Shown: positions 54,139 to 64,000 of the stretch, piece by piece
How positions within the stretch are numbered: the first letter of the stretch is position 1
Layout of the letters: every line of letters starts with the position of its first letter
NCBI RefSeq assembly: GCF_014898055.3
Contig: NW_023602073.1
Span: forward strand, 18,461,784-18,525,783
Origin: Talpa occidentalis
Lineage: Eukaryota > Chordata > Mammalia > Eulipotyphla > Talpidae
Reading direction: 5' to 3'
Length of the DNA stretch: 64,000 nucleotides
Notes under the pieces: model-generated
Seen by the model: only the letters and a program-made list of their open reading frames with translations
What the model was told of the DNA's origin: nothing
Database searches by the model: none
Position numbers and translations under genes: made by a program

Positions 54139-54396
54139 TGGTAAGATTTATTTATTTATGCATTCAAGAACTTGGGTATAGTCCAGAGGTGTAGGGGGTA
54201 AGAGGATTCACGGAGACAGTGGGGAACAGAACAGGCAGACTGAAATACACTGCCGAGGGGAGCAGCGAGCGAGTCAGGAGAGGTCTGCTGTGCCATGTGG
54301 GTAGCTCCCTGGCCTGCTGGGGATCAAACTCATGGTGCAGAGGCTGTGGATAGCTCTACAGTGCTGTGCTTAACCCCTGCACCACCAGGGAGGCCC
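54139..54396 (-). repeat. tRNA-derived SINE, third of three at one site
   Basis: Reverse copy beginning right after the third TAGAGTCTTTTTT. Confidence 0.85.
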
Positions 54397-54790
54397 TGTA
54401 TTAAATTCTTAAAGTCTGTTCATCTCAGTGGTAAATGGGGTAATTTGTTGCTTAATCACTTTCAGCATCATCTTCCCAATATAGTCAGGTTGCATGGCGA
54501 GAGTTGGGTTATTGAAGATTCATTACTGAAAGTGCTCATGGGAAGAGAGCCAGCTGTCATTTAGCTACTTACACCTTATGAAAGACTGGAAATGGGGTGG
54601 GTTGTGTGGAAGGCAGAACAAATGCTACATTGGACATAAATAAACTGAGATTATTACCTATAATAAAAGTTCCCTGTTGTTGCAAGATTAAGGATATAAA
54701 TGACTTGCAAAAAAAAAAAAACCTGCTTTAAGTCAGTTTTGTGCAACAGTGTTTCTGTAAGCAAGGAGCTATGTGATGTTTTTTTCATGA
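54397..54790. other. Unassigned, intron-like
   Basis: AT-rich sequence with an A-run at 54,709-54,721. Nothing recognised; it precedes the zinc-finger exon remnant. Confidence 0.4.
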
Positions 54791-54791
54791 A

Positions 54792-55080
54792 CATAAGCAT
54801 TGTATGGAAGGAAATATAGGACACCTGGGAAGTCACCCAGCCCATGATGCAAATAACAGTTCAGACCAGCTCAAATACAGGTTTGCATTAAATCCTCAGT
54901 CAAGTGTTTCTGAAAATGAGAGATTTAAAAGTGAAGATAAGTCAAAATATGATCACATTGAGAACCTTCAAAAGTTACACGACACTCATACTGGGGAGAA
55001 ACCACATAAAGGTAAATACTGTGGCAAAGCCTGTAACTGTCTCTGTCCTGACTCAGCATCAGAGAATCTGTGCCGTGAGC
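54792..55080 (+). pseudogene. KRAB zinc-finger gene last-exon remnant (spacer and first finger linker)
   Basis: An open frame from 54,804 reads SVSENERFKSEDKSKYDHIENLQKLHDTHTGEKPHKGKYCGKAC. The HTGEKP linker (54,987-55,004) followed by Y-x-C-G-K-x-C is the C2H2 zinc-finger signature, and the region before it is like the spacer between KRAB and fingers. The first knuckle is already altered (KGKYCGKAC for KCxxCGKxF), and the frame soon loses all finger pattern. It is in the same orientation as the KRAB-A remnant at 4.4 kb. Confidence 0.65.
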
Positions 55081-55920
55081 TCTGGAGACTCCCAGAGCCG
55101 TGTTAATTTCAGCACCTCTTGGTCTGGATCACCTCCGGGGACTTACTGTCTTATAACTGCAAGTTTGTACCTTTCGTCCCCTTCACCATTCCCCCCACAC
55201 CTTTAGCAACCACCAAATTTTTCTGTTTCTCTGACTTCACTGTTTTAGATTCCACGTATAAATGGTCATAACAGTGTTTCTGTCTGACATTTCCCTTCGG
55301 ATGTTCCATGTGTAGAACATTCTGTTTTGGACTGACAATGCTTAACTTGGAGCACATTTGCCTTTTCTCCTCTGCGCCTCACATTGTTTATTTTGATGTC
55401 TCATTACGTGTGTCCACGTGTAGTGTTACACATTATCTATTGCTATATCCCTTGCTTAATTATTGTAGCTTTAGTTACTTTTACTACCTGTGTCTTTTGA
55501 TCCTCATGTTTAATTTAAAAACCACTGACCCACTACTTTTACTCCACATTCCCTTTGCCAGTGGAAGTTTTATTTTGTGTATTTTCCTGGTGTTAGTGCT
55601 CTTTTGTTTCAGCTTAGAGGAGTCTGCTTCCTAATTCTCTAAGACCTGTTTGTAGTTATGAGCTCTTTGAGCTTTTGCTTCTCTGAGAAACTCTCTCCTT
55701 TAAATCTGGGTTTTAACCTTGGCAGTTAAAGAATTTTTAGTTGGAAGTTTCTTCCTCTTGGCCACTCGCAGGTGCCGTGCCCTTCTCTCATGGCCTTTGC
55801 AGTTTCAGTTGAAAGATCTCCTAATAGCCTTACGGGGTTTCCCTTGCATTGGGTGACCTGGTTTTCTCTTACTGCTTTAAAGATCGTCTACTCAACTTTT
55901 AACTTTGCTTTCAACTTTTA
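55081..55920. other. AT-rich old-repeat-like sequence
   Basis: No gene recognised. Parts (CACGTATAAATGGTCATAAC; TTGTTTATTTTGATGTC) look like old inverted L1 but are too worn to assign. Confidence 0.35.
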
Positions 55921-55921
55921 A

Positions 55922-55990
55922 CTCCTGCTGCCGGTGCTGTGGACAGCTTCACAGGTTGTGTGTTAACCCCTTGTGCCACCAGTGAGGCCC
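55922..55990 (-). repeat. tRNA-derived SINE head fragment
   Basis: Only the tRNA-like head remains (GTGGACAGCTTCACAGGTTG to GCCACCAGTGAGGCCC). Confidence 0.75.
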
Positions 55991-56807
55991 TGTTTCTTAG
56001 ATTTTTTATTTTTCTATCCCAATAAAGTGATTTCAGTGTTTTATCTTTGAGTTCATTTACCCAGTCATCTCCTTCATGCAGTCATCTGGACCCTTCTGTT
56101 TTACTTTTTTAATTCTATCATTGTTTTCTTCACCTCTGTTAAAGGCCCTGTTTGCAGACCCTTTAAGAGTAAGTTCCATTCCCTGTAGTTTTTATCTTCT
56201 CCTGTGGGCTTTTCCCACCAGCGCAATCCTGGTCTAGGAGTCCACCTGTGCTGTGCAGAAGTGAGGAATTGTTTCCACATCCAGGACAACCCTCCCCTGC
56301 CCCCAGGGGAAAGTTCTGTGCCTCCTAATTTTAACTCATCTCCACACTTCGAGTGAGTCATGTGCCTCAGCAAGACCTTATTTTATTTCTCTTTTCCTTT
56401 CCCCACAGGACTTTGATATTATTTTATCCTTTGTTGTGGGTTATCTTTGTGTCTGGTTTTCAGGTCTCCTTCCCTGTGAATTACTCCATTGTAATTGTAC
56501 ATTTGTTGTGTCCATGGGAGGAGGTAAATTCAGGTTGCTTCTACACTGGTAACTTGAACCCAGTCCCCCAAACGTGTCTTGAAGACATATGACATGCTTC
56601 ATGAATATCCAATATCTCACTAGATTTGGTGAGTTCTTAGTCATTACTTCTTTAACCTTTCTTCCCCCTTTTCTCTCTTCTCTAAGGCTCCAATAAATTG
56701 CAAATTGTTTCTTTTAATGGCATTTATGAATCAAAGTATTTCTCCACTCTTTAATTTTTATGTTTTTGTTCTTATCTGCCTGGTTATTCTCAAGTTCCTG
56801 TCTTTTA
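55991..56807. other. Unassigned sequence
   Basis: AT-rich, with open frames below 100 codons and no recognisable content. Confidence 0.35.
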
Positions 56808-57062
56808 AAAAAAGGTTTATGCATACAAGAACTGGGGTACAGGCCAGAGGTGCCAGGGGTGTGAGAGCATTCACCAGAGGCAGAGTGGGGATCACAAAAG
56901 GTGGATTGACAAATATACTGCTGAGGGGAGCAGTGGGCAACACAGGAGAGGTCTGCTGTGCCATGTGGGTAGCTCCCTGGCCGGGGATGGAACTTGTGCT
57001 GCAGAGGCTAAGGATTGCTTCATATTGCTGGGCTTAACCCCTTGCGCCACCAGGGAGGTCCT
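56808..57062 (-). repeat. tRNA-derived SINE
   Basis: Reverse copy from AAAAAAGGTTTATGCATAC to GCGCCACCAGGGAGG. Confidence 0.85.
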
Positions 57063-57129
57063 GAGCATTTTATTTCAAATGAGAAAGGAAGGAACAATGT
57101 GCTATTACTTCTTAGAAATAGTGCCTTGA

Positions 57130-57740
57130 AATATTTTTGATATCACATTATTTTTTAGTTTTCTTACATAGTTCATTTTTGTACAGTAGTTGATTTCTCC
57201 TCTCATGTAGTCCCCATAAATGTCCCACCACCACATCTGTGAACTGTCACCATAGTCCTTTGTGCTTCTCCCAACCCTATTTAGCCATCTCCCTTCCAGC
57301 CCCGCTGTATGCCTCAGATCTACAGTTAACCTGCAAGTTTTGTCTTTTTTTTTTTTACCCTTTCTTCAGATTCCCTATTTTCCCCCCTCTAAGTGAAACC
57401 ATCAGCTATTTTTCTTTATCTTCTGACTTATTTCACTGAGTATAATCCTTTCTGGCTCCATCCATGTTGTTGCAAATGGCATGAGTTTATCTTTTGATTG
57501 GTGAGTAGTATTCCATTGTGTATTTACAGCACATCTTGATTCACGCATCTGTTTTTGTACATTTAAGTTGATTCATTTTCTTAGCTATTGTAAATAGTAC
57601 TGCAGTAAATAAGTGTGCCAGTTTGCTTTCAAATTGATATTTTTGTGTCCTCTGGGTAGATTCCTAGGATGGAATCACTGGATCATATGATAGTTCCATT
57701 TTTAGTAATTTGAGCAACCTCCACACAGTTTTCTGAGTTG
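57130..57740 (-). mobile_element. Old LINE-1 3' end
   Basis: Inverted L1 3' UTR and ORF2 end (ATTTCACTGAGTATAATCC, CATCCATGTTGTTGCAAATGG, GAATCACTGGATCATATG). Diverged. Confidence 0.75.
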
Positions 57741-58074
57741 CTAACTCAGATTTTTACTTCTGCTTGATCCGTTCTGATTTTCATGCTCTGTGTTGTTTTC
57801 CTTGAAATACTGACAATACCTTAATTTCATTGTGAATATCTTTGTTAATTTGTACAATATAAAGGCATATATTGTAATACCATTTCCATGGTAGTATTAA
57901 TTAGCACCTCTGTTGTATCAGTTTTTGGTTGTGTTTGGAAAAATTAAATTTTAGTGTCAGCAAGTTTGGTTATTATAATATGGTACTGGCATGTATATTA
58001 CTATACTGTGCCTTTGATGTGTTATACTTTTTAAGTAGTAGGTTAAGGTTTTGATTTTTCTCTTTTTAATAATA
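57741..58074. other. AT-rich unassigned sequence
   Basis: Nothing recognised. Confidence 0.4.
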
Positions 58075-58327
58075 TTATTTTTTAAGATTTATTTATTTAT
58101 ACAAGAACTGGGGTACTGATCAGATGCACGGCAGGTGAGAGGATTCACCAGAGACAGAGTCGGGAGCAGAATAGGCAGATTGACTAAATACACTGCTGAG
58201 GGGAGCAGTGGGCGAGACAGGAGAGGTCTGCCGCACCATGTGGGACCCTCGCCGGCTGGCCGGGATCGAACCGGCACTGCAGAGGCTGTGGAAAGCTTCA
58301 CAGCCTGCACCACTAGGGTGAGGCCCC
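58075..58327 (-). repeat. tRNA-derived SINE
   Basis: Reverse copy, GCACCACTAGGGTGAGGCCC at the head. Confidence 0.85.
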
Positions 58328-58344
58328 TCATATCCTTTTTCTTT

Positions 58345-58629
58345 TAAATATTTATGCATATAAGAACTGGAGTACAGGCAGAGGAGCAATGTGAGTGTGT
58401 ATGTGTGTGTGGTTGTGTGTGAGAGAGAGCATTTACCAGAGACAGAGTGGGCAGCACAACAGGCAGACTTACTGAAATACACTACTGAGGGGAGAGGTGG
58501 GTGAGACAGGAGAGGTCTGCTGCACCATGTGGGTAGCTCCTTGGCTGGCTGGGCATCGAACTTGTGCTGCAGAGGCTGCAAATAGCTTCACAGTGCTGTG
58601 CTTAAACCTTTGCACCACCAGAGAGGCCT
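58345..58629 (-). repeat. tRNA-derived SINE with an internal GT run
   Basis: Reverse copy with a GTGTGTGTATGTGTGTGTGG expansion near 58,392-58,425. Confidence 0.8.
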
Positions 58630-58635
58630 CTGTGC

Positions 58636-59013
58636 TCAGATCTTATTCAACATCAGAAAATATACAGTAGAGGGCCTCCCTGGTGGCACAACGGGTTAAG
58701 ACACAACCTGTGAAGCTGTCAGCAGCCACTGCAGCCACTGCAGCATGAGTTCGATCCCTGGCCAGGGAGCTACCCACATGGTGCAGCAGACCTTTCTTGA
58801 CCTGCCAGCTGCTCCACTGCAAAAAAAGAGAAAATATACATTAGAGAGACTAGATAGATAAAAGGACCCTTGAAACTGTTTTAGGTAAAATATAAAATTT
58901 AAAGACACCAAAGTATAAGAGAAAATTTCTAAGTAGAAAGCATAGAGCAGCTATTATCCATGTTTCAGATATCATTAAATATGAAAATTCATACTGGAGA
59001 GAAACCATACAAA
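58636..59013 (+). pseudogene. C2H2 zinc-finger exon remnant split by a SINE
   Basis: 58,636-58,665 reads SDLIQHQKIY (the helix and histidines of a C2H2 finger). 58,981-59,013 reads MKIHTGEKPYK (the inter-finger linker). A SINE lies between them, and the frames around are broken. It is likely a decayed part of the finger exon whose beginning is at 54.8 kb, or of another family member. Confidence 0.65.
58672..58828 (+). repeat. tRNA-derived SINE, 3'-truncated, in zinc-finger remnant
   Basis: Starts GGCCTCCCTGGTGGCACAAC and ends in a short A-run after the middle of the body. Flanked by AGAAAATATACAGTAG (58,655-58,670) and AGAAAATATACATTAG (58,829-58,844). Confidence 0.85.
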
Positions 59014-59634
59014 CTACAAGTGGAAAACTATGTCCACACCATGCACATTAAAGCATAAGTTTTCCTCCTAGAAACTTTACAGATGTGAAATTGCTAAAAT
59101 ATTTAATTGAAAATTTGATCAAGATTTACATCGAAAGATTTCACCGGATTTATGCTAAACACCCAGGTTTTTCCACACGTAATTCTAATTCAGACTATGT
59201 GATTGAAATGTTCTAAGGTTCAGCTAGATTATTCACTGGGTTAATATGTATGCTGTCAGTTGCACACCAGAGCTACGAGAGCCCTACTGTAAAGCCTGGA
59301 CAGTATTCCTACATACAAAGGTACTTTCCTGGAATAAGTCAGGAATAATTCACAACGTAGAATGTATATCAAAATGTAGATGCTCATTTAATGTTGACTT
59401 TTAAAGATGATATGCCAGTATGAATTAGGTGATCAGGGAATCCTATATTATGGTAAAAACACAAACACCTGTAAATTTTAGAAATATTTGTTCACAATGT
59501 AGAAGAATTTCCATCTACCCTTCTATGTACTTTGTTTGTACCTACATTCACAAAAGCCAGATTATCAAAGAGAAAAATTAATATGTCCTAGTTATGAGCT
59601 ATAAAAAGACAAAAATAAGGGTTTTTTCTTTTTT
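59014..59634. other. AT-rich sequence after the zinc-finger remnant
   Basis: May include further decayed finger-exon or 3' UTR sequence; no intact motif is seen. Confidence 0.35.
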
Positions 59635-59953
59635 TTTAAATTTATTTTTATTTATTTTTTATAGAGGCATGTTTTATTTATTTATTTGTTTGTTTGTTTG
59701 TTTATACATGCACTGGGTACAGTCAGAAGCGCGGGACGGTGAGAGAATTCACCAGAGCCAGAGCGGGGAGCAGAGCAGGCAGAGGGACTGAAGTACACTG
59801 CTGAGGGGAGCAGCGGGCGGCAGGAGAGGTCTGCGCGCCATGCGGGACCCTCCTCCGGTGGCCGGGGAGCAGCTGGGGATCGAACCGGCGCCGCAGAGGC
59901 TGCAGGCAGCTTCACAACCCAGCGCTCAACTGCTGCGCCACCAGGGAGGCCCA
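59635..59953 (-). repeat. tRNA-derived SINE
   Basis: Full-length reverse copy with an expanded T-rich tail (TTTGTTTGTTTG) and an intact box B (GGGATCGAACCGGCG). Confidence 0.9.
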
Positions 59954-59960
59954 GGGTTTT

Positions 59961-60207
59961 TTCTTTTTAACGATTTACTTACTCATGCATACAAGATCTG
60001 GGGTACTGGTCAGATGCACGGTAGGGTGGGGAACAGAACAAGCAGACTGACGAAATACACTGCTGAGGGGAGCAGTGGGCGAGACAGGAGAGGTCTGCTG
60101 CACCATGTGTGTTGTTCCGAGGCCGGCAGGGATCGAACCAGCACTGCAGGGGCTGCGGACAGCTTCACAGCGATGCGCCCATCCTGCTGTGCCACCAGGG
60201 AGGCCCC
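59961..60207 (-). repeat. tRNA-derived SINE
   Basis: Reverse copy separated from the previous SINE by GGGTTTTTTCTTTTT, a repeat of its left flank. Confidence 0.85.
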
Positions 60208-60289
60208 TGAATATTATTCTTCATGCAACTATCTGATTATCTTCATGCATTATGATTATGAATGTTACCTTGTAGCAAAATTGGAAGCC

Positions 60290-61080
60290 ACACTCTGGAT
60301 TTTAGGTAGTTGTAAATAAATCTTGTTCTGTTTATTGACACATGACCCATTTGTGGTACTACAGATGACATACGGATTCTTTCGGTTTTAATTGATAGTG
60401 AATATAACATGAATATACCAAGCTTGAAAAAATCCTTTTAGGAGTGTGGGAACTGTGATGTGTGTATATACACCTGTCATGAACCCAACCATGTCTCCAA
60501 ATGTCTGTATCACTTTTCATTCTCATCACAGAGACTGGTTTGTCCCCATGCTTTCCAACACTTAAAACTTGAGAATTTCATTTTAGCTTCTTTCTGATTG
60601 TTTTATGCTCATTTCCAGTCATTGTTTTTGCTTGCATTTTTGATAATGATAGAAGTGTCGAGCATCTTTTTTTAACATTATGTGACATCTTTTGTGAAAC
60701 AACTTGATTTATTAACCCATTTTTCATGTGTTGTCTCTTACTAATGAATTTATAGGGTCTTTCTTATACATGCTGGACATGAGCTTATTCTCCCTGCTAT
60801 TCTTTCTGCCTCTGCTGTCTCAAGATAATCAGTTTTTAATTGTAATCTCATTTGCCATTTCCTCTTTGTTGTTAATGTCTTTTCCTATGCACAAGTATTT
60901 TCTCTTATAAGCTGCAAAGATCTTCCCTTTTGTTTTTAATCAATAAATTTTTGATACTTATTTTGATAATTTATTCTGCCACAAATTTTAATTTTTATAT
61001 TAATGCTTTTTGAATCATTTCATAGTAAGCATGTTTTTCAATTATTGCTAAATTTCAATTTCTTTTGAAAACATTTTTAT
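60290..61080 (-). mobile_element. Very old LINE-1 fragment
   Basis: Inverted ORF2-like pieces (GCTTGCATTTTTGATAATGATAG, CGAGCATCTTTTT, ATGAATTTATAGGGTCTTTC). Heavily diverged. Confidence 0.55.
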
Positions 61081-61311
61081 TGAGTCTTGCTTTTGTCATC
61101 ACCTCCCATTGGTTCAGTGTAGATCTGACTTTTCTGTGAATTCTTACAGACACTAAATATTCCTATCAACTGAAATCCTAATCCCGCAGTAGCAGTTAGC
61201 ATCAAAATCTTCCTTGGCCCCTCTACCTCACGGGATAGATAATTCCCACATTTAACAGGAATTTTTACCATGGTAGGAGACCACCATGGGGATCTCTTTC
61301 CTTTTTTCCCA

Positions 61312-61545
61312 CCTTTTTTTTTTGCATAGAACTGGGGTGCAGTCCAGAGGTGCGGGGGTTGAAAGAATTCACCAGAGTCAGTGAGGAGCAGAACAGATGG
61401 ATCTACTGAAATACACTGCTAAGGGGAGCAGTGGGCTAGACAGGTCTGCTGCTCCGTGTGTGGGTTCACTCCCTGGAGGGGCTCAAACTTAGGCAAGAGC
61501 AGTTTCTGTGCTGAAACCTAACCACTAGGCCACCAAGGAGGCCCT
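61312..61545 (-). repeat. tRNA-derived SINE
   Basis: Reverse copy, diverged, ending GGCCACCAAGGAGGCCC. Confidence 0.8.
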
Positions 61546-61623
61546 TTTCCCACTTCTTTCAGCTTCACATTTTATTGTCTTCTTCAAGTGTTTTGTACAA
61601 AACACTGGTGACATACAGATTCT

Positions 61624-61871
61624 GGGCCTCCCCGGTGGTGCAGCGGGTTGAGTGCAGCTCTGTGGAGCTGGCTCAATTCCCAGCCAGCCAGGGAGATTCC
61701 CACATGGCAAGGCAGACCTCTCCTGTCTCCCCTACTGCTCCCCTCAGCAGTGTACTTGGGTCCTTCTGCCTTTTCTGCTCCCTGTTCTGTTTCTGTTGAA
61801 TTCTCTCACCCTCCCATGCCTCTGGCCTGTACCCCAGTACTTGTATAACTAAATCTTAAAAAAAAAAAGAA
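61624..61871 (+). repeat. tRNA-derived SINE with clear target duplication
   Basis: Complete plus-strand copy from GGGCCTCCCCGGTGGTGCAG to ACTAAATCTTAAAAAAAAAAAG, flanked by ATACAGATTCT at 61,613-61,623 and 61,872-61,882. Confidence 0.95.
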
Positions 61872-61882
61872 ATACAGATTCT

Positions 61883-62630
61883 GTCACCCTGCCTGAGAAT
61901 CCACTGGTATGTTTTTATTCAGACCATTTTAAAATTATCTTAAGTTCTCATTTTTTCAGCTGTGATCCAAACCTGCATTTTTAACATCCACCTGTGGAAT
62001 GTGGAACAGAAAGGGGAATAAATGTGTACACATAGCTCTGTGTTGTGTAATAATTGGAAGGTTTTGGTGCAACAAAGAGAGTCAGGCCCTAGTTTCTGAA
62101 AGGCAGAGATTTTATTGTGCTCTCCGGCGAGGGTCAGGAGTTGAAGCTGCTTTTCAAAGTGTTTTTCTCTCTCAGAACTGGTTGTCCTTTCATCGCTGCT
62201 TATCAGGTCCAGCAGTTTCAAGTTCCCTGACCCATCCCTGCCCTGGCCTCGACTTTATAATAATCACTTCTTTGGTTACACACTAAGGCATCTTATATTT
62301 TTTGGTCAGAATCAATGAAACTCAGGCTAATATGTTGGATTTGCATTTCTAGTAAAATCTAAGACCTTTCAGATTTCTTTCCAGTGTTGGTGATGTGATG
62401 CCAAGAGAGACATGGCTTTCTCAAGCACAAATGACAAGGCTTAGTAGAGTTGGTGGGGAGGTTGAATAGTCTCTGGAACAAGTCACAGATTTTCTTTCCA
62501 AGCGCCCGAGGAGGGGTGAGGACCCTGTATGGAGCAGTAAGTTGACCACGTGATGAGGATGGTGGTGAGGGAAACAACACCCTACACCTGTTCTGTTTGA
62601 GTGGTTCAGGAGGAATAACAATTTCTTTTT
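61883..62630. other. Unassigned sequence upstream of the right CpG island
   Basis: No repeat or exon recognised with confidence. Confidence 0.4.
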
Positions 62631-62639
62631 GTGTCTAGA

Positions 62640-63621
62640 GGCCCAGGGTCCCGGGGTGGGCACCCACCGCAGGCTGAGCCTTGCCCGCGAACGCGCTCAG
62701 GGCCGCCTCCTGCTCAAAGTTCCGCCCAGAGCCTCTGGGCTGTCGGGGCCTCGGGCGCGCGGGACGCGGGTCCTGCCCTCACAGCTGCTGGAAACGGGCT
62801 GGGGGCGCCGCTGCCTAGAGACAGACCCCGCGGGGCGGCCGTTCGCGCCCCACGTTGCGCCCGCAGGTGCTCAACCTCGAGGGGGCCCGACCCCGAGGTG
62901 TCCGCGCGCCCTGATGTCTCCTGAAGAAACGCTCAGCGAGCCCGCCAGTCTCCACAGCAGCGGCAACGCCCGCAGTGCCCGCACCTGCGCGCCCAAGCGT
63001 CTTCCGGCTGCGGGTGGGGGCGGGGCGGGCCTGTGCGCGCACGTGCTCGGGCGGGCCTGGGGGCGGGGCGGCGCGCACGTGCTGAGGGCGCTGGGGGGGG
63101 GTGGGCCAGTGGGCGGGCCGGGGGACTGGGCGGTGAGTACGTGCTGAGGGGGCGGGGCGGGGCGGTGAGCACGTGCTGAGGGGCGGGGGCGGGGCGGTGA
63201 GCACGTGCTAGGGGTGGGGGCGGGGCGCGGGTGCTCGGGCGGGGCGCTTGGGCGGGAGGCAGGACGTAAAGGGCGCCGTCGCGAGTCGCCTCCGCGCGTG
63301 CGTCAGGGCGGCCGCTCCCTGTCATGGCCGCGCGTGGCCGTGTGTGGGCGGAGAGAGCCCTTGTCCCGGGGAAGGCGAAGCTCGTGTGTGCCCGACTCTC
63401 TGAGACAAAGGCCGGCAGAGGCGGGCGTTTCAGCGTTTCCAGGCCCTCCTGCCGGCGGGTGTTGGCAGCAGCCCCGAGGGGAGAGTGTGAAGATGAGGAC
63501 GTGGTTTCCCCAGACGGGCCCCTGCGAGGGACGCCAGAGCCGAGGAGGAGAGTCCCGCGGTTGCTCAGGTGAGCGCGTGGGCCCAGGGACGCGCCGTGGC
63601 TGCTTTCAGCCCTGAAATGGC
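62640..63621 (+). promoter_or_regulatory. CpG island promoter and first exon of a KRAB zinc-finger-type gene (right copy)
   Basis: From 63,010 it repeats the left end of the window (1-545) with small differences. E-box-like cores lie at 63,040, 63,076, 63,170 and 63,202 (plus a TACGTG variant near 63,138), so the minisatellite is longer here than at the left. The exon ends at CTCAG|GTGAGC (63,568). In this copy 370 bases of additional GC-rich promoter are visible upstream (62,640-63,009). Confidence 0.55.
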
Positions 63622-64000
63622 GCCCTGGAAGGGCAGGGTCGGACACGGGGCAGGTTTTCTGATCCCATGCAGAGCGGGTAAAGGAGGAGTCAGAGTCCTC
63701 AGTGGGTTTTTGCAGGTCTTTTATTGGGGTTCACCAGGCATATGGCAGGCAGGGGTGCTGGCTGGGGGCCTGGGAGGCTCGGGCCTCCCAGGGAGGCCTC
63801 CCAGGCCCAGCAAGTCTTCACTCTATCTGGGCTCTCTGGCGTTCGTTCTGCTGCTTCTCGGCTTCTCTTTCGGCTTCTTTTTCGGTTTCTACTGCTGCTG
63901 CTGGCGTCCCCGTGACGCCGCCCTTAAAAGCACAGTCTTAGCCCAGGTGAATCCCATCTACCTATGCCCACACCCTATTCCAGGTGCCCGCCATCAATCA
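63622..64000 (-). mobile_element. Probable LTR, cut by the window end
   Basis: Similarity to the left copy stops sharply after AAATGGCG. On the minus strand the new sequence has a TTTTAAGGG TATA-like site (about 63,925), a purine-rich stretch, AATAAA at 63,725-63,720, and a short unique end. That is the order expected of an LTR (promoter, poly(A) signal, U5). No second edge is in the window. Confidence 0.4.

Noticed and set aside
54139..54396. Possible tRNA genes at the many GGTTCGATCC-like box B sites
   Set aside because: All sit in SINE heads with the body and A-tail attached, and none folds as an intact tRNA on inspection. They are tRNA-derived SINEs.

Overview
The window looks like nuclear DNA of a placental mammal. 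It has intron/exon structure, CpG islands, LINE-1 and LTR elements, and more than thirty copies of one tRNA-derived SINE. That SINE begins with a GGGCCTCCCTGGTGGCGCAG-like head, carries a GGTTCGATCC-type box B, and ends in an AATAAATCTTT(A)n tail. From memory it resembles SINEs of horseshoe and leaf-nosed bats, so a bat is my best guess; I could not search to confirm this. The genes recognised (NKG7, CLDND2, ETFB, a LIM2 piece, KRAB zinc-finger parts) are neighbours on human 19q13.4, so this is probably the orthologous region.

Layout. 1-560: CpG island and first exon of a KRAB zinc-finger-type gene (+). 560-5,450: intron-like DNA with SINEs, a rearranged gammaretrovirus-like LTR element (3,534-4,174) and a frameshifted KRAB-A exon (4,377-4,499). 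5,460-15,240: LINE-1 sequence, including one nearly full-length but broken L1 (about 7,592-14,096). 15,342-49,900: a tandem array of five copies (U1-U5) of a segment holding, on the minus strand, ETFB exon 1, CLDND2 and NKG7. 49,900-50,690: a short stretch ending in what looks like the last exon of LIM2, inverted relative to the human arrangement. 50,690-62,600: SINEs, old L1s and zinc-finger-exon remnants (54.8 kb and 58.6-59.0 kb). 62,640-63,620: a second copy of the CpG island/first exon seen at the left end. 63,622-64,000: a probable LTR running off the window.

Only one gene looks close to functional: NKG7 of unit U3 (minus strand, 38,816 to 38,115). Its four exons give a four-transmembrane claudin/PMP22-like protein. 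A TAG at codon 159 would remove the last seven residues, including a YxxPhi-type sorting motif. The NKG7 copies of U1, U2 and U4 share one deletion that fused exon 1 to an intact-unit downstream SINE and removed exons 2-4; U5 keeps only a shred. All four CLDND2 copies have a damaged start, and both ETFB exon 1 copies lack the same 15 bases. Shared and unshared deletions and insertions among the units conflict with a simple tree, which points to unequal crossing-over or gene conversion in the array. No RNA gene, CRISPR array or prokaryote-type feature was seen.
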